From NCBI RefSeq assembly GCF_016892625.1, contig NZ_JAFEMW010000004.1, positions 434,001 to 498,000 on the forward strand: a stretch of 64,000 bases of DNA. The letters are read 5' to 3'. The translations under genes were made by a program, and so were the position numbers. Under the pieces are notes generated by a model. It did no database searches, was not told the DNA's origin, and saw nothing but the letters and a program-made list of their open reading frames with translations. Position 1 is the first letter of the stretch, and each line of letters starts with the position of its first letter. Positions 32,814 to 42,046 of the stretch are shown here, piece after piece. Source of the stretch: Brevibacterium sp. RIT 803 (GTDB lineage: Bacteria; Actinomycetota; Actinomycetes; Actinomycetales; Brevibacteriaceae).

Positions 32814-34526
32814 TCAGGCCACGGGTGCGGATGTTGGGACGACGTCGGCTGGCACAGCGTCGCGGGGCACGGTCGTGCCATCGACGATGTCATCGAAGTG
32901 GGACAGGGTGTCGACCACGGTGTGCTCGTCGCCTGTGATGGTGGTGCCGATGAAGGTCCTGGCGACGAGCAGCTTGCGGAAGTTGGCAGCGCGGGTGACT
33001 TCGACATCGGCCTGTTCGAGCACCAGGGTCGCCATGATCAGCTGCGCCAGATCGTCGGCATAGCCGCCGATGAGAGCCTCAGCGGCATCGGCCTCGGCAT
33101 TGAGAATCGCGTCACCGCGATCGACGATCGCGTTCCATCTGGTCAGAAGCTCACGGATCTCAGGGCCCGCCTCGGCGAGGGCGATGGTGCTCAGCTTCTG
33201 CGTCATCGTCTCGGCCAGGAGCCTGTGGGCGCCCTGTTTGCGCATGCACCGCAGGACGTCGAGGGCGATGACGTTGCTCGAGCCCTCCCAGATCGAACCC
33301 AGGTGTGAGTCGCGGACGAGGCGGGCATCGGGGAATTCCTCGATGTAGCCGCGACCTCCGCGGACCTCCATCGCCTCACCGGTGACGAAGCGGGCGCGTT
33401 TGCAGATGTAATGCTTGGCCAGCGGGGTGAGGACGCGGATCTGCGCGGTCGCATCCGCATCGCCGGCGTCGGCTCGTTGGAGGATGTCGCCGGCGTAGAA
33501 GACGAGCCCCAGAGCGGCCTCGGCTTCGGCCTGCAGCGGCAGCAGGGTCATGCGCATCAGTGGTGCTTCGCTGAGGGTCTTGCCGAAGACTACGCGTTGG
33601 CGGGCGTGGGCGAGCGCTTCGTTGATCGACCTGCGCATGAGGGCGGTGGCGCGCATCGCGTTGGACAGTCGGGAGGTGTTGACCATCTCCGCCATCTGTC
33701 GAAATCCGCGTTCAAGTTCGCCGACCTGAATAGCATAGGCACCGTTGAGGGTGACCTCGCCGCTGGGCATCGACCTGGTGCCGAGCTTGTCCTTGAGCCT
33801 GTCGATGACATAGGAGTTCTTCGTCCCGTCCGGACGGTGCTTGGGCAGCATGAACAGTCCGACTCCACGTGTGGTGTCATCGCCGCCGGGGAATCTGGCG
33901 AGGGTGAGGATGATGTCGGCGTCCGGGTTCGAGGCGAACCACTTGCGGCCGAACAGGGCCCAATTCTCGCCCTCGCGTTCGGCCACGGTCGACGTCTGAG
34001 CGATGTCGGTGCCGGCATGGATCTCGGTCATGAACATCGCACCGGTGAACCGACGCTCGGGATCGGTCGAGATGAGACGATCAATCGCCTCGGCGATCTG
34101 CTCGCCTTCACCGAACTTCCGCAGGGTCCGCGCCGCGGCATCCGTCATCGACACCGGGCAGGCAAGGCCGAACTCGGCCTGGACGAAGACGTAGGAGAGG
34201 ATGTATTTGACCAGGTGGGGTGGCACGTCTTCCCAGCCGTGGAGGCCTCGGTGTGAGAGCGCGGAAAGTCCGTACTCTTCGTAGGCGGCTTTCTGCAGCT
34301 CCTGATAGCTGTGGTGGTAGTCGATCGTGTCGACGCGATCGCCCTCGCGGTTGAACTGCGCCAGCATCGGCGGGTTCTTGTCTGCGACATCGGCCAGTGG
34401 GGCGAGGCGCTGTGCGGCGTCGGCGCCGAGTGCAGTGAGTACCGGGGCCAGCAGCTCCTGATCGCTCGTGTCGAGGTAGGACTCGATGAGGGGCTGCAGA
34501 GCGGGATCGAGGTCGATGTAGTTCAT
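32814..34526 (-). CDS. acyl-CoA dehydrogenase family protein, AidB-like long form
   Basis: This 570-residue protein is longer than the usual 380-400. Acyl-CoA-dehydrogenase signatures are MFMTEIHAGTDIAQT (flavin contact), LGTRSMPSGEVTLNGAYAIQVGE, and GGRGYIEEFPDARLVRDSHLGSIWEGSSNVIALDVLR in the C-terminal domain. The catalytic-base region resembles isovaleryl-CoA-dehydrogenase/AidB forms. N-terminal (about 1-120) and C-terminal (about 450-570) helical extensions account for the extra length. AidB proteins act in alkylation stress, but here the gene lies in a CoA-acid operon, so a catabolic oxidation is more likely. GAAGGAA lies upstream of the ATG. Confidence 0.87.
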   Translation of the reverse strand: MNYIDLDPALQPLIESYLDTSDQELLAPVLTALGADAAQRLAPLADVADKNPPMLAQFNREGDRVDTIDYHHSYQELQKAAYEEYGLSALSHRGLHGWEDVPPHLVKYILSYVFVQAEFGLACPVSMTDAAARTLRKFGEGEQIAEAIDRLISTDPERRFTGAMFMTEIHAGTDIAQTSTVAEREGENWALFGRKWFASNPDADIILTLARFPGGDDTTRGVGLFMLPKHRPDGTKNSYVIDRLKDKLGTRSMPSGEVTLNGAYAIQVGELERGFRQMAEMVNTSRLSNAMRATALMRRSINEALAHARQRVVFGKTLSEAPLMRMTLLPLQAEAEAALGLVFYAGDILQRADAGDADATAQIRVLTPLAKHYICKRARFVTGEAMEVRGGRGYIEEFPDARLVRDSHLGSIWEGSSNVIALDVLRCMRKQGAHRLLAETMTQKLSTIALAEAGPEIRELLTRWNAIVDRGDAILNAEADAAEALIGGYADDLAQLIMATLVLEQADVEVTRAANFRKLLVARTFIGTTITGDEHTVVDTLSHFDDIVDGTTVPRDAVPADVVPTSAPVA

Positions 34527-34581
34527 GGTTCCTTCTCTGGTCATACGTGGTTGCTGCGCCGAGCGGTCGAATCGGTGGCGA

Positions 34582-35994
34582 TCAGCGGCTCGTTGTGGGT
34601 GCCGATTCCTCGGCTTCGCTCACGCTCGCCGAGGTGGTGCTCGCCTCGGCGACGTGCCCGGCTTCTCCTTCGCGATTGATCCAGGACTTTCCGCGCAGCA
34701 GGAGAGACATACACACAACGGAGATGAGGACGTAGCCCAGGCCGAGGCAGACGACGACCCAGATCGATCCGGTGGCGCTGAGAAGAGCCTGGCTGAGGAA
34801 GGGCGCGGTACCGGCGAACAGAGCCGTCGAAACCTGGTAGGCCACGGAGATCCCGGTGTAGCGGATGGTGGTGGGAAACAGCTGAGCAAGGACGCCTGCC
34901 AGTGCTGCGTAGTACATCGCGTGCGGTGCAGTGGCCAGCACCATGCCGAACATCGCCAACCAGAAATTTCCGGTCTGGATGAGGAGGAACATCGCCGGCA
35001 GCAGCACCAGCTCAGGCAGAAGCATCATGAGGATCGCCTTCTTCGCGTCGACTTTCGACGCGAGGATAGCTCCGAAGGGCTGGATGATCACCTGAGCGAT
35101 CAGAGCTGCGGTGATGACTTGGAGGAACTGCGTGCGGCCGAATTCCAATTCGGTCGTCGCCCAGGACAGGGCGAACGTCGTCTTGACGTAGGTGATGGCC
35201 ACGCCTGCAACGACTGCGCCGATCGCCAAGGAGACCACCTTCCAGTGGTTATGCAGCAGTTCGACGATCGGGGTGCGCTTCTGCGGTGCCTTCTCCGTGG
35301 CTGCGATCATCTCGGGAGATTCGGTGATCTTGAGCCGAATGTAGAGACCAACGAGAATGAGGACCGAAGAGGCGAGGAAGGGAATTCTCCACCCCCAGGC
35401 ACCGAAGTTCTCGGCGCTCATATAGGTCAGGCCAAGGAAGGAGACGGTCGCCAACAAGTTGCCGACCGGTGACCCCTGCTGTGCGAAGGCACCGTAGAGG
35501 ATCTTCTTGCCCGGGGGCGCGAACTCGGTCGCGATGAGGACCGCGCCGCCCCATTCGCCTCCCATGGCGACTCCCTGGATGACGCGGAGGAGGACAAGCA
35601 GGATCGGAGCCATGAACCCGATCTGTTCGTAGGTGGGCAGGAGGCCGACACCGACCGTGGCCGCTCCCATGAGCAGGAGTGTCGTGATGACGGTGTTCTT
35701 CCGACCGAATTTGTCGCCGAAGTGACCGAAGACGATACCGCCGAGCGGCCGGGCGATGAAGCCGACGGCGAAGGTGGCGAAGGCAGCGAGTGTGCCCATC
35801 GCCGGGCTGACTTCCGGGAAGAAGAGCTTGCCCAGCACCAGCGCCGAGGCGGTGCCGTAGATGTAGAAGTCGAACCATTCGATGGTGGTACCGATGAAGG
35901 CAGCGGTGCCGGCTCGGCGCCCCTGCTTGGGATCGACCTTCGGTGCGGGTGTCGCGTCAGAGTCGGGGATCGACGCTGATCCAAGGTTGCTCAT
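34582..35994 (-). CDS. MFS transporter, metabolite:H+ symporter (MHS) family
   Basis: This 470-residue carrier has 12 predicted membrane segments. MHS hallmarks are TIEWFDFYIYGTASAL in helix 1, GFIARPLGGIVFGHFGDKFGRKN (the loop 2-3 signature), RVIQGVAMGGEWGGA, and a helix 7-8 region with YVKTTFALSW. The family brings organic acids (citrate, ketoglutarate, shikimate, aromatic acids) into the cell with protons. It is first in the operon with the CoA-transferase and dehydrogenases, so its substrate is probably their acid. ATG 35994 is chosen. The upstream gap with two dyads is shared with a divergent LysR gene. Confidence 0.9.
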   Translation of the reverse strand: MSNLGSASIPDSDATPAPKVDPKQGRRAGTAAFIGTTIEWFDFYIYGTASALVLGKLFFPEVSPAMGTLAAFATFAVGFIARPLGGIVFGHFGDKFGRKNTVITTLLLMGAATVGVGLLPTYEQIGFMAPILLVLLRVIQGVAMGGEWGGAVLIATEFAPPGKKILYGAFAQQGSPVGNLLATVSFLGLTYMSAENFGAWGWRIPFLASSVLILVGLYIRLKITESPEMIAATEKAPQKRTPIVELLHNHWKVVSLAIGAVVAGVAITYVKTTFALSWATTELEFGRTQFLQVITAALIAQVIIQPFGAILASKVDAKKAILMMLLPELVLLPAMFLLIQTGNFWLAMFGMVLATAPHAMYYAALAGVLAQLFPTTIRYTGISVAYQVSTALFAGTAPFLSQALLSATGSIWVVVCLGLGYVLISVVCMSLLLRGKSWINREGEAGHVAEASTTSASVSEAEESAPTTSR

Positions 35995-36051
35995 GTCTGC
36001 TCTCTCGTTGCTGGATGACTCAATCTGTGCTGTCATCACTGTTCCACTTGT

Positions 36052-36107
36052 ATTACGCAGAGTCCAAGACGTAATCTCTACGCTATTAATTGACAATTCT
36101 TATTAAT
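36052..36107. promoter_or_regulatory. two dyads in the MHS operon/LysR divergent promoter
   Basis: ATTACG-N12-CGTAAT (36052-36075) and ATTAAT-N11-ATTAAT (36085-36107) lie in the only AT-rich stretch of the 171-base gap. TTGACA (36090-36095), a perfect -35 hexamer on the + strand, lies between the ATTAAT elements, though no good -10 follows at 17 bp. This is likely LysR binding and divergent promoter DNA. Confidence 0.5.
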
Positions 36108-36165
36108 GTGCTTTTGTTGGTCGGCGGTGGAGGCCTCACTGGCCTTTGAGAGGAAGGGTGATGGG

Positions 36166-37065
36166 ATGGAGTTACGATACTTCGCGGCGTTCACTGCGGT
36201 GGCGCAGGAGCTGCATTTCGGTCGGGCTGCCGAAACACTGCACATCGCTCAACCAGCGCTGAGCCAGATGATCCGCTCGCTGGAGAAGGACATGGGGGTG
36301 CAGCTGTTCGAACGGACAACGCGCCGGGTGCGACTGACTTCGTCAGGTGAGGCGCTGCTCGAGCCCGCGCAGGCCATCCAAGCACAGGTCGACGGGGCCC
36401 GTCGTATCGCCCGGGCCGCGCAGGAAGGTGCGGTGGGTCGGGTGAAGATCGGCTTCGGCGGCACCAGCGGCTATTCGATCCTGTCACGGCTGTCGAGGGA
36501 AGTGGCCCGCCGACAGCCGGGGATCAACCTCGACCTGCACCCGCAGACGTATTCCGGAGAGGCCGCGCTGGCGGCCCGTGACGGGACGATGGATCTGGCT
36601 GTGATCAGCCCACCCTCGCCTGCCGGGGTCGATGTCCACATCATCCGGCAGGAGCGGGTGATGGTTGCCGTTCCCACTGGTCATGCTCTTGCCAATCGCG
36701 ACTTGGTCTCGATGAGCGATCTGGCTGACCAGCCGTTCATCTCCTATGCGCCTTCACACGGCTCCCAGGTTCGTGAGGTGATGATGCGACTGGCTGATGA
36801 GGCCGGGTTCCTCCCCCACATCACTCAGGAGGCCCCCGATCCCTACAGCCTGCTCGCACTCGTCGGTGCGCAGGTCGGAATCGCGGTTGTCGTCGAATCC
36901 TCAGATCACATCCGCATCGACGGCGTCACCTATGTTCGCCTCGCCGAAGGTGGGGATGCGTTCACCCTCGCGCTGGGCTGGAGGCGCAATAACCCCTCGG
37001 AGGCCCTGGCAAGGGTGGTCGAGATCGTGCAGGAGATCCTGCCGGAGGAGCGCACCTCCCGCTAA
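36166..37065 (+). CDS. LysR family transcriptional regulator
   Basis: This 299-residue LysR regulator has HTH residues 1-60 (MELRYFAAFTAVAQELHFGRAAETLHIAQPALSQMIRSLEKDMGVQLFERTTRRVRLT) of the CbnR/BenM-like branch and a full effector domain (VKIGFGGTSGYSILSRL onward). It is divergent from the MHS/CoA operon and is its probable regulator. ATG 36166 is chosen as the conserved start, with AGGAAGG upstream; frame extends to 36106 without support. The stop TAA is embedded in the second copy of the 72-bp palindrome. Confidence 0.92.
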   Translation: MELRYFAAFTAVAQELHFGRAAETLHIAQPALSQMIRSLEKDMGVQLFERTTRRVRLTSSGEALLEPAQAIQAQVDGARRIARAAQEGAVGRVKIGFGGTSGYSILSRLSREVARRQPGINLDLHPQTYSGEAALAARDGTMDLAVISPPSPAGVDVHIIRQERVMVAVPTGHALANRDLVSMSDLADQPFISYAPSHGSQVREVMMRLADEAGFLPHITQEAPDPYSLLALVGAQVGIAVVVESSDHIRIDGVTYVRLAEGGDAFTLALGWRRNNPSEALARVVEIVQEILPEERTSR

Positions 37066-37131
37066 ACCTCCCCGACGTCACTAAACCTCCCCGGCGCCAC
37101 GCGTGTTTAGTGACGTCAGGGAGGTTTAGCG
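37060..37131. repeat. 72-bp palindromic element, copy 2 (bidirectional terminator-like)
   Basis: It has the same length and layout as 7888-7959. The arms CGCTAAACCTCCCCGACGTC.. pair over 25 of 26 bases. Relative to copy 1, position 7 is A instead of C and the opposite arm is T instead of G, so base pairing is kept. The LysR stop TAA (37063-37065) is inside the left arm, and the convergent aldehyde dehydrogenase gene stops 10 bases beyond the right arm. The loop differs more than the arms. Confidence 0.85.
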
Positions 37132-37140
37132 GGGCGGGAG

Positions 37141-38556
37141 TTACCAGCTGATCACGTGGGGAACGCTGACGTGCTTGAGGCCCTCGAGACCGAATTCGAG
37201 CCCGAAGCCGGATTTCTTCACACCGCCGAAGGGAATCCGCGGGTCCACGGCACCGTGCTTGTTGATCCACGTCGATCCTGCTTCCAGGCGGGCTGCGACC
37301 TTCTTGCATTCCTCGAGGTCACTGCCCCAGACCGAGGAGCCGAGACCGACCTCGAGCTCGTTGGCCCACCCGATGGCCTGTTCCAGGTCTGTGTACCTGA
37401 TGATCGGCAGAACTGGTCCGAACTGTTCTTCGGCGACCAAGGGGTTGTTGTTGTCGATATCTGCCACGAGCGTGGTCGGATAGAAGTAACCGGGCTGATC
37501 GGCAGCGGGGTCACCTCCTGTGAGGACTCGAGCTCCACCGTCCTTCGCCGCCTGGACGAGCTTGGCGACGATATCGTACTGCTGCTTGTTCTGCAGCGGC
37601 CCGAGCACGTTCTCCTCTTTCAGGCCCACTCCCATCGGTGACTGCTTGGCCACCTCGACGAGGGCATCGCAGACCTGGTCGTAGAGGGATTCGGGCACGT
37701 AGAGGCGCTTCATCGCTGCACAGGTCTGACCGGTGTTGATGAATGCACCCCAGAACAGGTCGCCGGCGATGGCCGCAGGATCGGCGTTCTCGAGCACGAT
37801 TCCCGCGTCGTTGCCGCCCAGCTCCAAGGTCAGACGGGCCAGAGTATCGGCCGCCGAGGCCATGATCGCCTGGCCCGTCTTGGTCGAACCGGTGAACATG
37901 ATCTTGTCGACATCGGCGTGGGAGGTCAATGCTGCACCGACCTCGCCACCGCCGGGAACCACGGTCAGCACATCGGCGGGCAGGACCTGATTGACCACCG
38001 CGACCAGCGCCTGCACGGACAGCGGCGTGTATTCGGAGGGCTTGAGCACTACGGTGTTGCCCATCTTCAGCGAGGGCGCGAACTGCCAGACCGAGATCAT
38101 CATGGGCCAGTTCCACGGCCCCACAGCGCCGATGACACCCACCGGCGCGTAGTGAAGTTCGGCGTGGGTCTCCTCATCGTCGACGAGAGTTTCGGCGTCG
38201 AGCTCGAAGGCAGCATTCGCCCGCAGCCACGCAGCGCAGGCACCTACTTCGAAACGGGCATTGGGTCCGTTGAGCGGCTTGCCCTGCTCACGGGAGAGCA
38301 GTTCCGCCAGGGCCTCGGCGGATGCCTCGATCGCGTCGGCGGCCTGATTCAACAGTCCGCTGCGCTCCTGCGAGCTCCGCGCCGCCCAATCGGGCTGGAC
38401 CTTGCGGGCGGCAGCCACAGCGGTGTCGATGTCGGCGGGGCTGCCCTCACGGGTGCGGCCGACAACCTCGCCTGTGGCGGGGTCGAGCAGCTTGCGACCG
38501 TTCGGGTCCTCGATGGACGACAGCAGTCCTGCGTAAGTGGTGACGTCGGTGCTCAT
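37141..38556 (-). CDS. aldehyde dehydrogenase family protein
   Basis: This 471-residue NAD(P)-dependent aldehyde dehydrogenase has VGPWNWPMMISVWQFAPSLKMGNTVVLKPSEYTP (cofactor binding), FTGSTKTGQAI, LELGGNDAGIV (general-base Glu near 245) and FINTGQTCAAMKRLYV (catalytic Cys near 280). It oxidises an aldehyde to the acid. It is downstream of an APC permease and an AraC regulator on the same strand, next to a copper amine oxidase, so the aldehyde released from an amine is the expected substrate. AAGGGAG precedes the ATG. Confidence 0.9.
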   Translation of the reverse strand: MSTDVTTYAGLLSSIEDPNGRKLLDPATGEVVGRTREGSPADIDTAVAAARKVQPDWAARSSQERSGLLNQAADAIEASAEALAELLSREQGKPLNGPNARFEVGACAAWLRANAAFELDAETLVDDEETHAELHYAPVGVIGAVGPWNWPMMISVWQFAPSLKMGNTVVLKPSEYTPLSVQALVAVVNQVLPADVLTVVPGGGEVGAALTSHADVDKIMFTGSTKTGQAIMASAADTLARLTLELGGNDAGIVLENADPAAIAGDLFWGAFINTGQTCAAMKRLYVPESLYDQVCDALVEVAKQSPMGVGLKEENVLGPLQNKQQYDIVAKLVQAAKDGGARVLTGGDPAADQPGYFYPTTLVADIDNNNPLVAEEQFGPVLPIIRYTDLEQAIGWANELEVGLGSSVWGSDLEECKKVAARLEAGSTWINKHGAVDPRIPFGGVKKSGFGLEFGLEGLKHVSVPHVISW

Positions 38557-38632
38557 GATTCTCCCTTTCTGGAGGTTGACTTGGCTGATCTCGGTGGTTG
38601 TCGATGGTTCATGGGGCGGATCGGCAGGGTCA

Positions 38633-40129
38633 TCATCCCAGGCTTCCACCGGTGCCGATGCCTGCATAGAGCTGCGGGCGACTCGACCTCAAGACGAGGG
38701 CCCAGATAGTGCCGAAGATCCCGGGAACGAGCACGATGGCCGGCAGCAGCCAGGAGAGCACCGAGGCGCCCTCGAGACCGATGAGGACGTTGAAGTTGAT
38801 GACGATGGCTACGAAGAGAACGATCAGTCCGATGGCGGAGAGCCCAGGTGCGATCACGCGCGTCCACAGTGAGTAGTCGCTCGAATGCGACCGAAGGAAT
38901 CCGACGACGGCCAACGCCGTGAACGCCATGAGGAGGACGAGGCCGAAGGCGCCCATATTCGTCAGCCAGGTGAAGAGGGTGACGACGGGAAAGAGCGGGT
39001 CGTCACTGCCGGAGCCGACGATGGCGAAGATGATGATGACGATGAGTGCGAGTCCCGACTGGGCCAGGGAGCCGGCGACTGGAGCACCGGTACGCCGCGA
39101 CGTCGTGGCCAGGATCGTCGGCAGCACCCGATCGCGGCCCAGGGCGAAGAAGTAGCGGGAGACGATGTTGTGGAAGGCCACGAGCGCGGCCAGCAGCGAG
39201 GTGAGGAAGAGCAGGTTCGACAGGTCGACGAACCAGACCGGTGTATGTTCGCCGAGGAAGACGAACATCAGGTCGGGACCGAACTCCTGGGAGCGTCCGA
39301 CGACGTTCGAGGCGCCTTCGCCCACGGTCATCGCCCAGGCTGAGAGGGCGTAGAAGACGGCGATGATGCTCACTGCGATGATCGTCGCTCGGCCGGCTGT
39401 GCGCTGAGGGTCCTTGACCTCTTCGTTGTAGATCGCGCCCGACTCGAAGCCCATGAACGCCGCGATCGAGAACGCCAGCGCGGCCCCGACTCCGGGGGCG
39501 AAGAGCTGGTCGGGCAGCAGCCCGTCGGCAGTGATGCCTTCGGGGCTGTGGGCGAATCCGACGACGTCGAAGACGATGACGATGAGGAATTCGGTGCCGA
39601 CGATGATGCCGAGGACCTTCGCGGAGAAGTCGACGCGGCTGATGCCCATGAGACCGACGATCACCCAGGCGATGAGCGCGCAGATCCACCAGGCCGCCTG
39701 CAGACCGAACAGCGAATCGAGGAAGGAGGAGAAGACGAAGCCGAACATTCCGGCGATGCCGATCTGCATCGAGTTGTACGCGACGAGCGCGGTGATGGCC
39801 GCGCCCATCCCGACGGGCTTGCCCAGACCTTTGGCGATGTAGGCGAAGAAGGCACCGGCGTTGTGCACGTGCCGGCTCATCGCTGCGTAGCCGATGGCGA
39901 AGAGAATGAGAATGACGCCGAGGACGATGAAGGACAGTGGGATGCCGAGCAGTTCGGTGACCGCGAAGTTGCTGGGGACGCCGCCGGCAACCACGGTCAG
40001 TGGCGCCGAGGCGGCGATGATCATGAAGACGAGAGCGAGAGTGCCGATGCGGCGGGAGTCGAGTCCCGAACTGATCGGTTGATGGGATGCGCTGTCAGGT
40101 TCGCTACCAGTGCCGAGATTCACGCCCAT
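38633..40129 (-). CDS. APC family amino acid/amine permease
   Basis: This 498-residue polytopic carrier of the APC superfamily has about 12-14 hydrophobic segments. Characteristic pieces are LALVFMIIAASAPLTVVAGGVPSNFAV in helix 1, HVHNAGAFFAYIAKGLGKPVGMGAA, and AFMGFESGAIYNEEVKDPQRTAGRATI (helix 6 region). It would import an amine or amino acid. An AAGGGGG ribosome binding site lies upstream of the ATG. It precedes the aldehyde dehydrogenase gene by 76 bases and follows the AraC gene by 124; the three form one probable operon. Confidence 0.9.
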   Translation of the reverse strand: MGVNLGTGSEPDSASHQPISSGLDSRRIGTLALVFMIIAASAPLTVVAGGVPSNFAVTELLGIPLSFIVLGVILILFAIGYAAMSRHVHNAGAFFAYIAKGLGKPVGMGAAITALVAYNSMQIGIAGMFGFVFSSFLDSLFGLQAAWWICALIAWVIVGLMGISRVDFSAKVLGIIVGTEFLIVIVFDVVGFAHSPEGITADGLLPDQLFAPGVGAALAFSIAAFMGFESGAIYNEEVKDPQRTAGRATIIAVSIIAVFYALSAWAMTVGEGASNVVGRSQEFGPDLMFVFLGEHTPVWFVDLSNLLFLTSLLAALVAFHNIVSRYFFALGRDRVLPTILATTSRRTGAPVAGSLAQSGLALIVIIIFAIVGSGSDDPLFPVVTLFTWLTNMGAFGLVLLMAFTALAVVGFLRSHSSDYSLWTRVIAPGLSAIGLIVLFVAIVINFNVLIGLEGASVLSWLLPAIVLVPGIFGTIWALVLRSSRPQLYAGIGTGGSLG

Positions 40130-40253
40130 GTGATCCCCCTTGCGATAGTGGCTGTATCGTCAGGTTCTCTCATCAGCCTTGCCGGTGTCTTGGCTCTGGA
40201 AGCAGGACTCTTGACTTTCGGCGCAGAGAAAGCCGCGTCGTGGATTGCTCGAG

Positions 40254-41240
40254 TCAGCGCAATGCGCTGCGGCGGAACTGCGCCGGAGGCGATCCCACCA
40301 GGCTGCGGAAGAGTCGGGAGAAATGGGCCGGGTCGCTCAGGCCCCACCGAGCTCCGATCGCCGCAACGGGAACCTGCGACTTCTGCGGATCGGCGAGGTC
40401 GTGTCGGCAGGCCGCGATTCGGCGACGACGGATTTCCCCGGACACCGTCTCCCCGCTGCCCTCGAATACCTGATGCAGCGTGCGTACCGACATGAAATGA
40501 GCGGCGGCGATCGTTGAGGGTGTCAGCTGCGGGTCGGCGAGATTGGCGTCGATGTAGGCGGTGACCTCCGTCCAGAGTCGCTGCCTCTCCCCCGGCGCAT
40601 CGTCTGACTCTGCGAGCTCATCGGCCATGACGGTGGTGAGCAGGTCGACGACGTTTCCGGCCAACCTGATTCCGACGGACCGGTTGAGCGTGGGCAGCAT
40701 GGCTCCCGCTTGCGTGATGATCTGCGTGGCAACGGCGCCGAGCTGATGATCGGCGCCGATCGAGGTGGCCGTGAGCCGACCGACGGTGTCGGTGGGCAGG
40801 TTCACCCGCGATTGCGGGAACATCATCACGTAGGACGAGAAGTCACAGTCGAAGCTCAGAGTATAGGGACGCGAGGTGTCGTAGATCGCCAAGGAACCGG
40901 GCGCCAGAGACACTTCTCGACCATCTTGGATGAGGAGTCCATGCCCGTTGAGCTGGAGTGAGACCTTGTAATAGTTCGTCGACGAGCCCACCTTGAGCCC
41001 ATCCGCGTCGCCGGACCCGGTTGCGTTGCCGGGTGAATCCGCCCCGATGAGATCCGGGGTTCGCAGCACAGCATGAGGGTTGGCGCTGATGTGGGACATG
41101 ACGACGGAGTCATAGTCGCGGGCGCTGATCGCTCCTCTGAATCCGCCGCGGCGGGCAGGCTCGGTGTCCAGCGGCACGAACGAGTCCGAGACGAGGGCTT
41201 GCCACCCGTCGAAATCAGAGGCTGTGCTCTCAAGTAACAT
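40254..41240 (-). CDS. AraC family transcriptional regulator (FeaR-like)
   Basis: This 328-residue protein has an N-terminal AraC_binding_2-type sensor domain (about 10-190, with YYKVSLQLNGHGLLIQDGREVSLAPGSLAIYDTSRPYTL) and a C-terminal double HTH (about 225-325; LTPSTIAAAHFMSVRTLHQVFEG...GLSDPAHFSRLFRSLVGSPPAQFR). FeaR, the E. coli activator of tynA and feaB, has this layout. The gene neighbours here (aldehyde dehydrogenase, permease, copper amine oxidase) match that set, so amine-dependent activation is inferred. ATG 41240 is preferred (GAGAAGGA upstream); ATG 41261 is possible. Confidence 0.88.
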   Translation of the reverse strand: MLLESTASDFDGWQALVSDSFVPLDTEPARRGGFRGAISARDYDSVVMSHISANPHAVLRTPDLIGADSPGNATGSGDADGLKVGSSTNYYKVSLQLNGHGLLIQDGREVSLAPGSLAIYDTSRPYTLSFDCDFSSYVMMFPQSRVNLPTDTVGRLTATSIGADHQLGAVATQIITQAGAMLPTLNRSVGIRLAGNVVDLLTTVMADELAESDDAPGERQRLWTEVTAYIDANLADPQLTPSTIAAAHFMSVRTLHQVFEGSGETVSGEIRRRRIAACRHDLADPQKSQVPVAAIGARWGLSDPAHFSRLFRSLVGSPPAQFRRSALR

Positions 41241-41347
41241 CTTCGTCCTTCTCAGAAACATCCGACGACCGACTGCTGTGTCGACGATCACTTGGCGCCA
41301 CTCTATCCCCAACCACGCGGGGAGTCACGGCTTCTCAGGCATTTACC

Positions 41348-41359
41348 GACCATATGGTC
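41348..41359. promoter_or_regulatory. 12-bp perfect palindrome GACCATATGGTC
   Basis: It lies four bases past the TetR stop and 108 bases upstream of the AraC start (both genes on the minus strand). Its symmetry and location suit a TetR- or AraC-linked operator for the amine uptake operon. Confidence 0.4.
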
Positions 41360-41363
41360 ATGA

Positions 41364-41954
41364 TTACCTGGAAAGTCGCGCAATCACATGGTCGAACTGC
41401 CTGCGAAAACCTGCGAAGTCGAACGATTCACCTCCGATGATGGCTGCGGTCTGGGCACCGAGCAGATATGTGAGGAGAACATCGGCTGCAGACTCAAGCT
41501 CGATCTCGGCGGCCAATTCTTCATCGTCGTCGGCCTGGCGAAGCCAGCCTCGGATCCAAGTCCGCCACTGAGCCATGGTCTCGCGGGTGGTCCGGGCATG
41601 ATCGGGGCTCTGGGCCACCTCGGCGAGAAATGAGAGAACGACGCGGGCCTCATCGTGAAGCTCGGGCGTGACCGGGAGGACCTCGTTCGCGAAGGCCCGC
41701 AGGGCAGCAAGGCCGCGCAGGTGCGCCGTGGAGAGCTCGACGCGGCGGTTCGTGGCTTCGTAGACGAAGAGGTAGGTGGCGGCCAGCAGGTCCGACTTGG
41801 AGGCGAAATAGGACTTGATCACCCCATTGGCGAATCCGGACTCTGCGGCGATGTCACGCATCGTCGCCCCGGCCAGCCCCTGGTCGACGATGATGCGCAG
41901 GGTCGCTTCGACGAGCTCGCGCCGACGCTGATCGTGATCGACGATCTTAGGCAT
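41364..41954 (-). CDS. TetR family transcriptional regulator (BetI-like)
   Basis: This 196-residue TetR repressor has an N-terminal HTH (about 8-55: RRRELVEATLRIIVDQGLAGATMRDIAAESGFANGVIKSYFASKSDLL) and a ligand-binding helical domain resembling BetI C-terminal type (LRGLAALRAFANEVLPVTPE). It is divergent from the copper amine oxidase gene with 92 bases between, so it is likely to repress that gene and itself. A loose dyad CTAC-AAGC-GTAG (41987-41998) is in the shared promoter. Confidence 0.9.
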   Translation of the reverse strand: MPKIVDHDQRRRELVEATLRIIVDQGLAGATMRDIAAESGFANGVIKSYFASKSDLLAATYLFVYEATNRRVELSTAHLRGLAALRAFANEVLPVTPELHDEARVVLSFLAEVAQSPDHARTTRETMAQWRTWIRGWLRQADDDEELAAEIELESAADVLLTYLLGAQTAAIIGGESFDFAGFRRQFDHVIARLSR

Positions 41955-42046
41955 TCTTCCTCCGGTCCCGGCCTTGACTTTATTTTCTACAAGCGTAGGT
42001 TATTAAGTGAATCAGCACACATCAATGACGTTGCGAAGGTGCACAT

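Noticed and set aside
41955-42046. TTGACT (41974-41979) as the -35 of the amine oxidase promoter
   Set aside because: No convincing -10 hexamer lies at 16-18 bp spacing, so it is not listed as a promoter.
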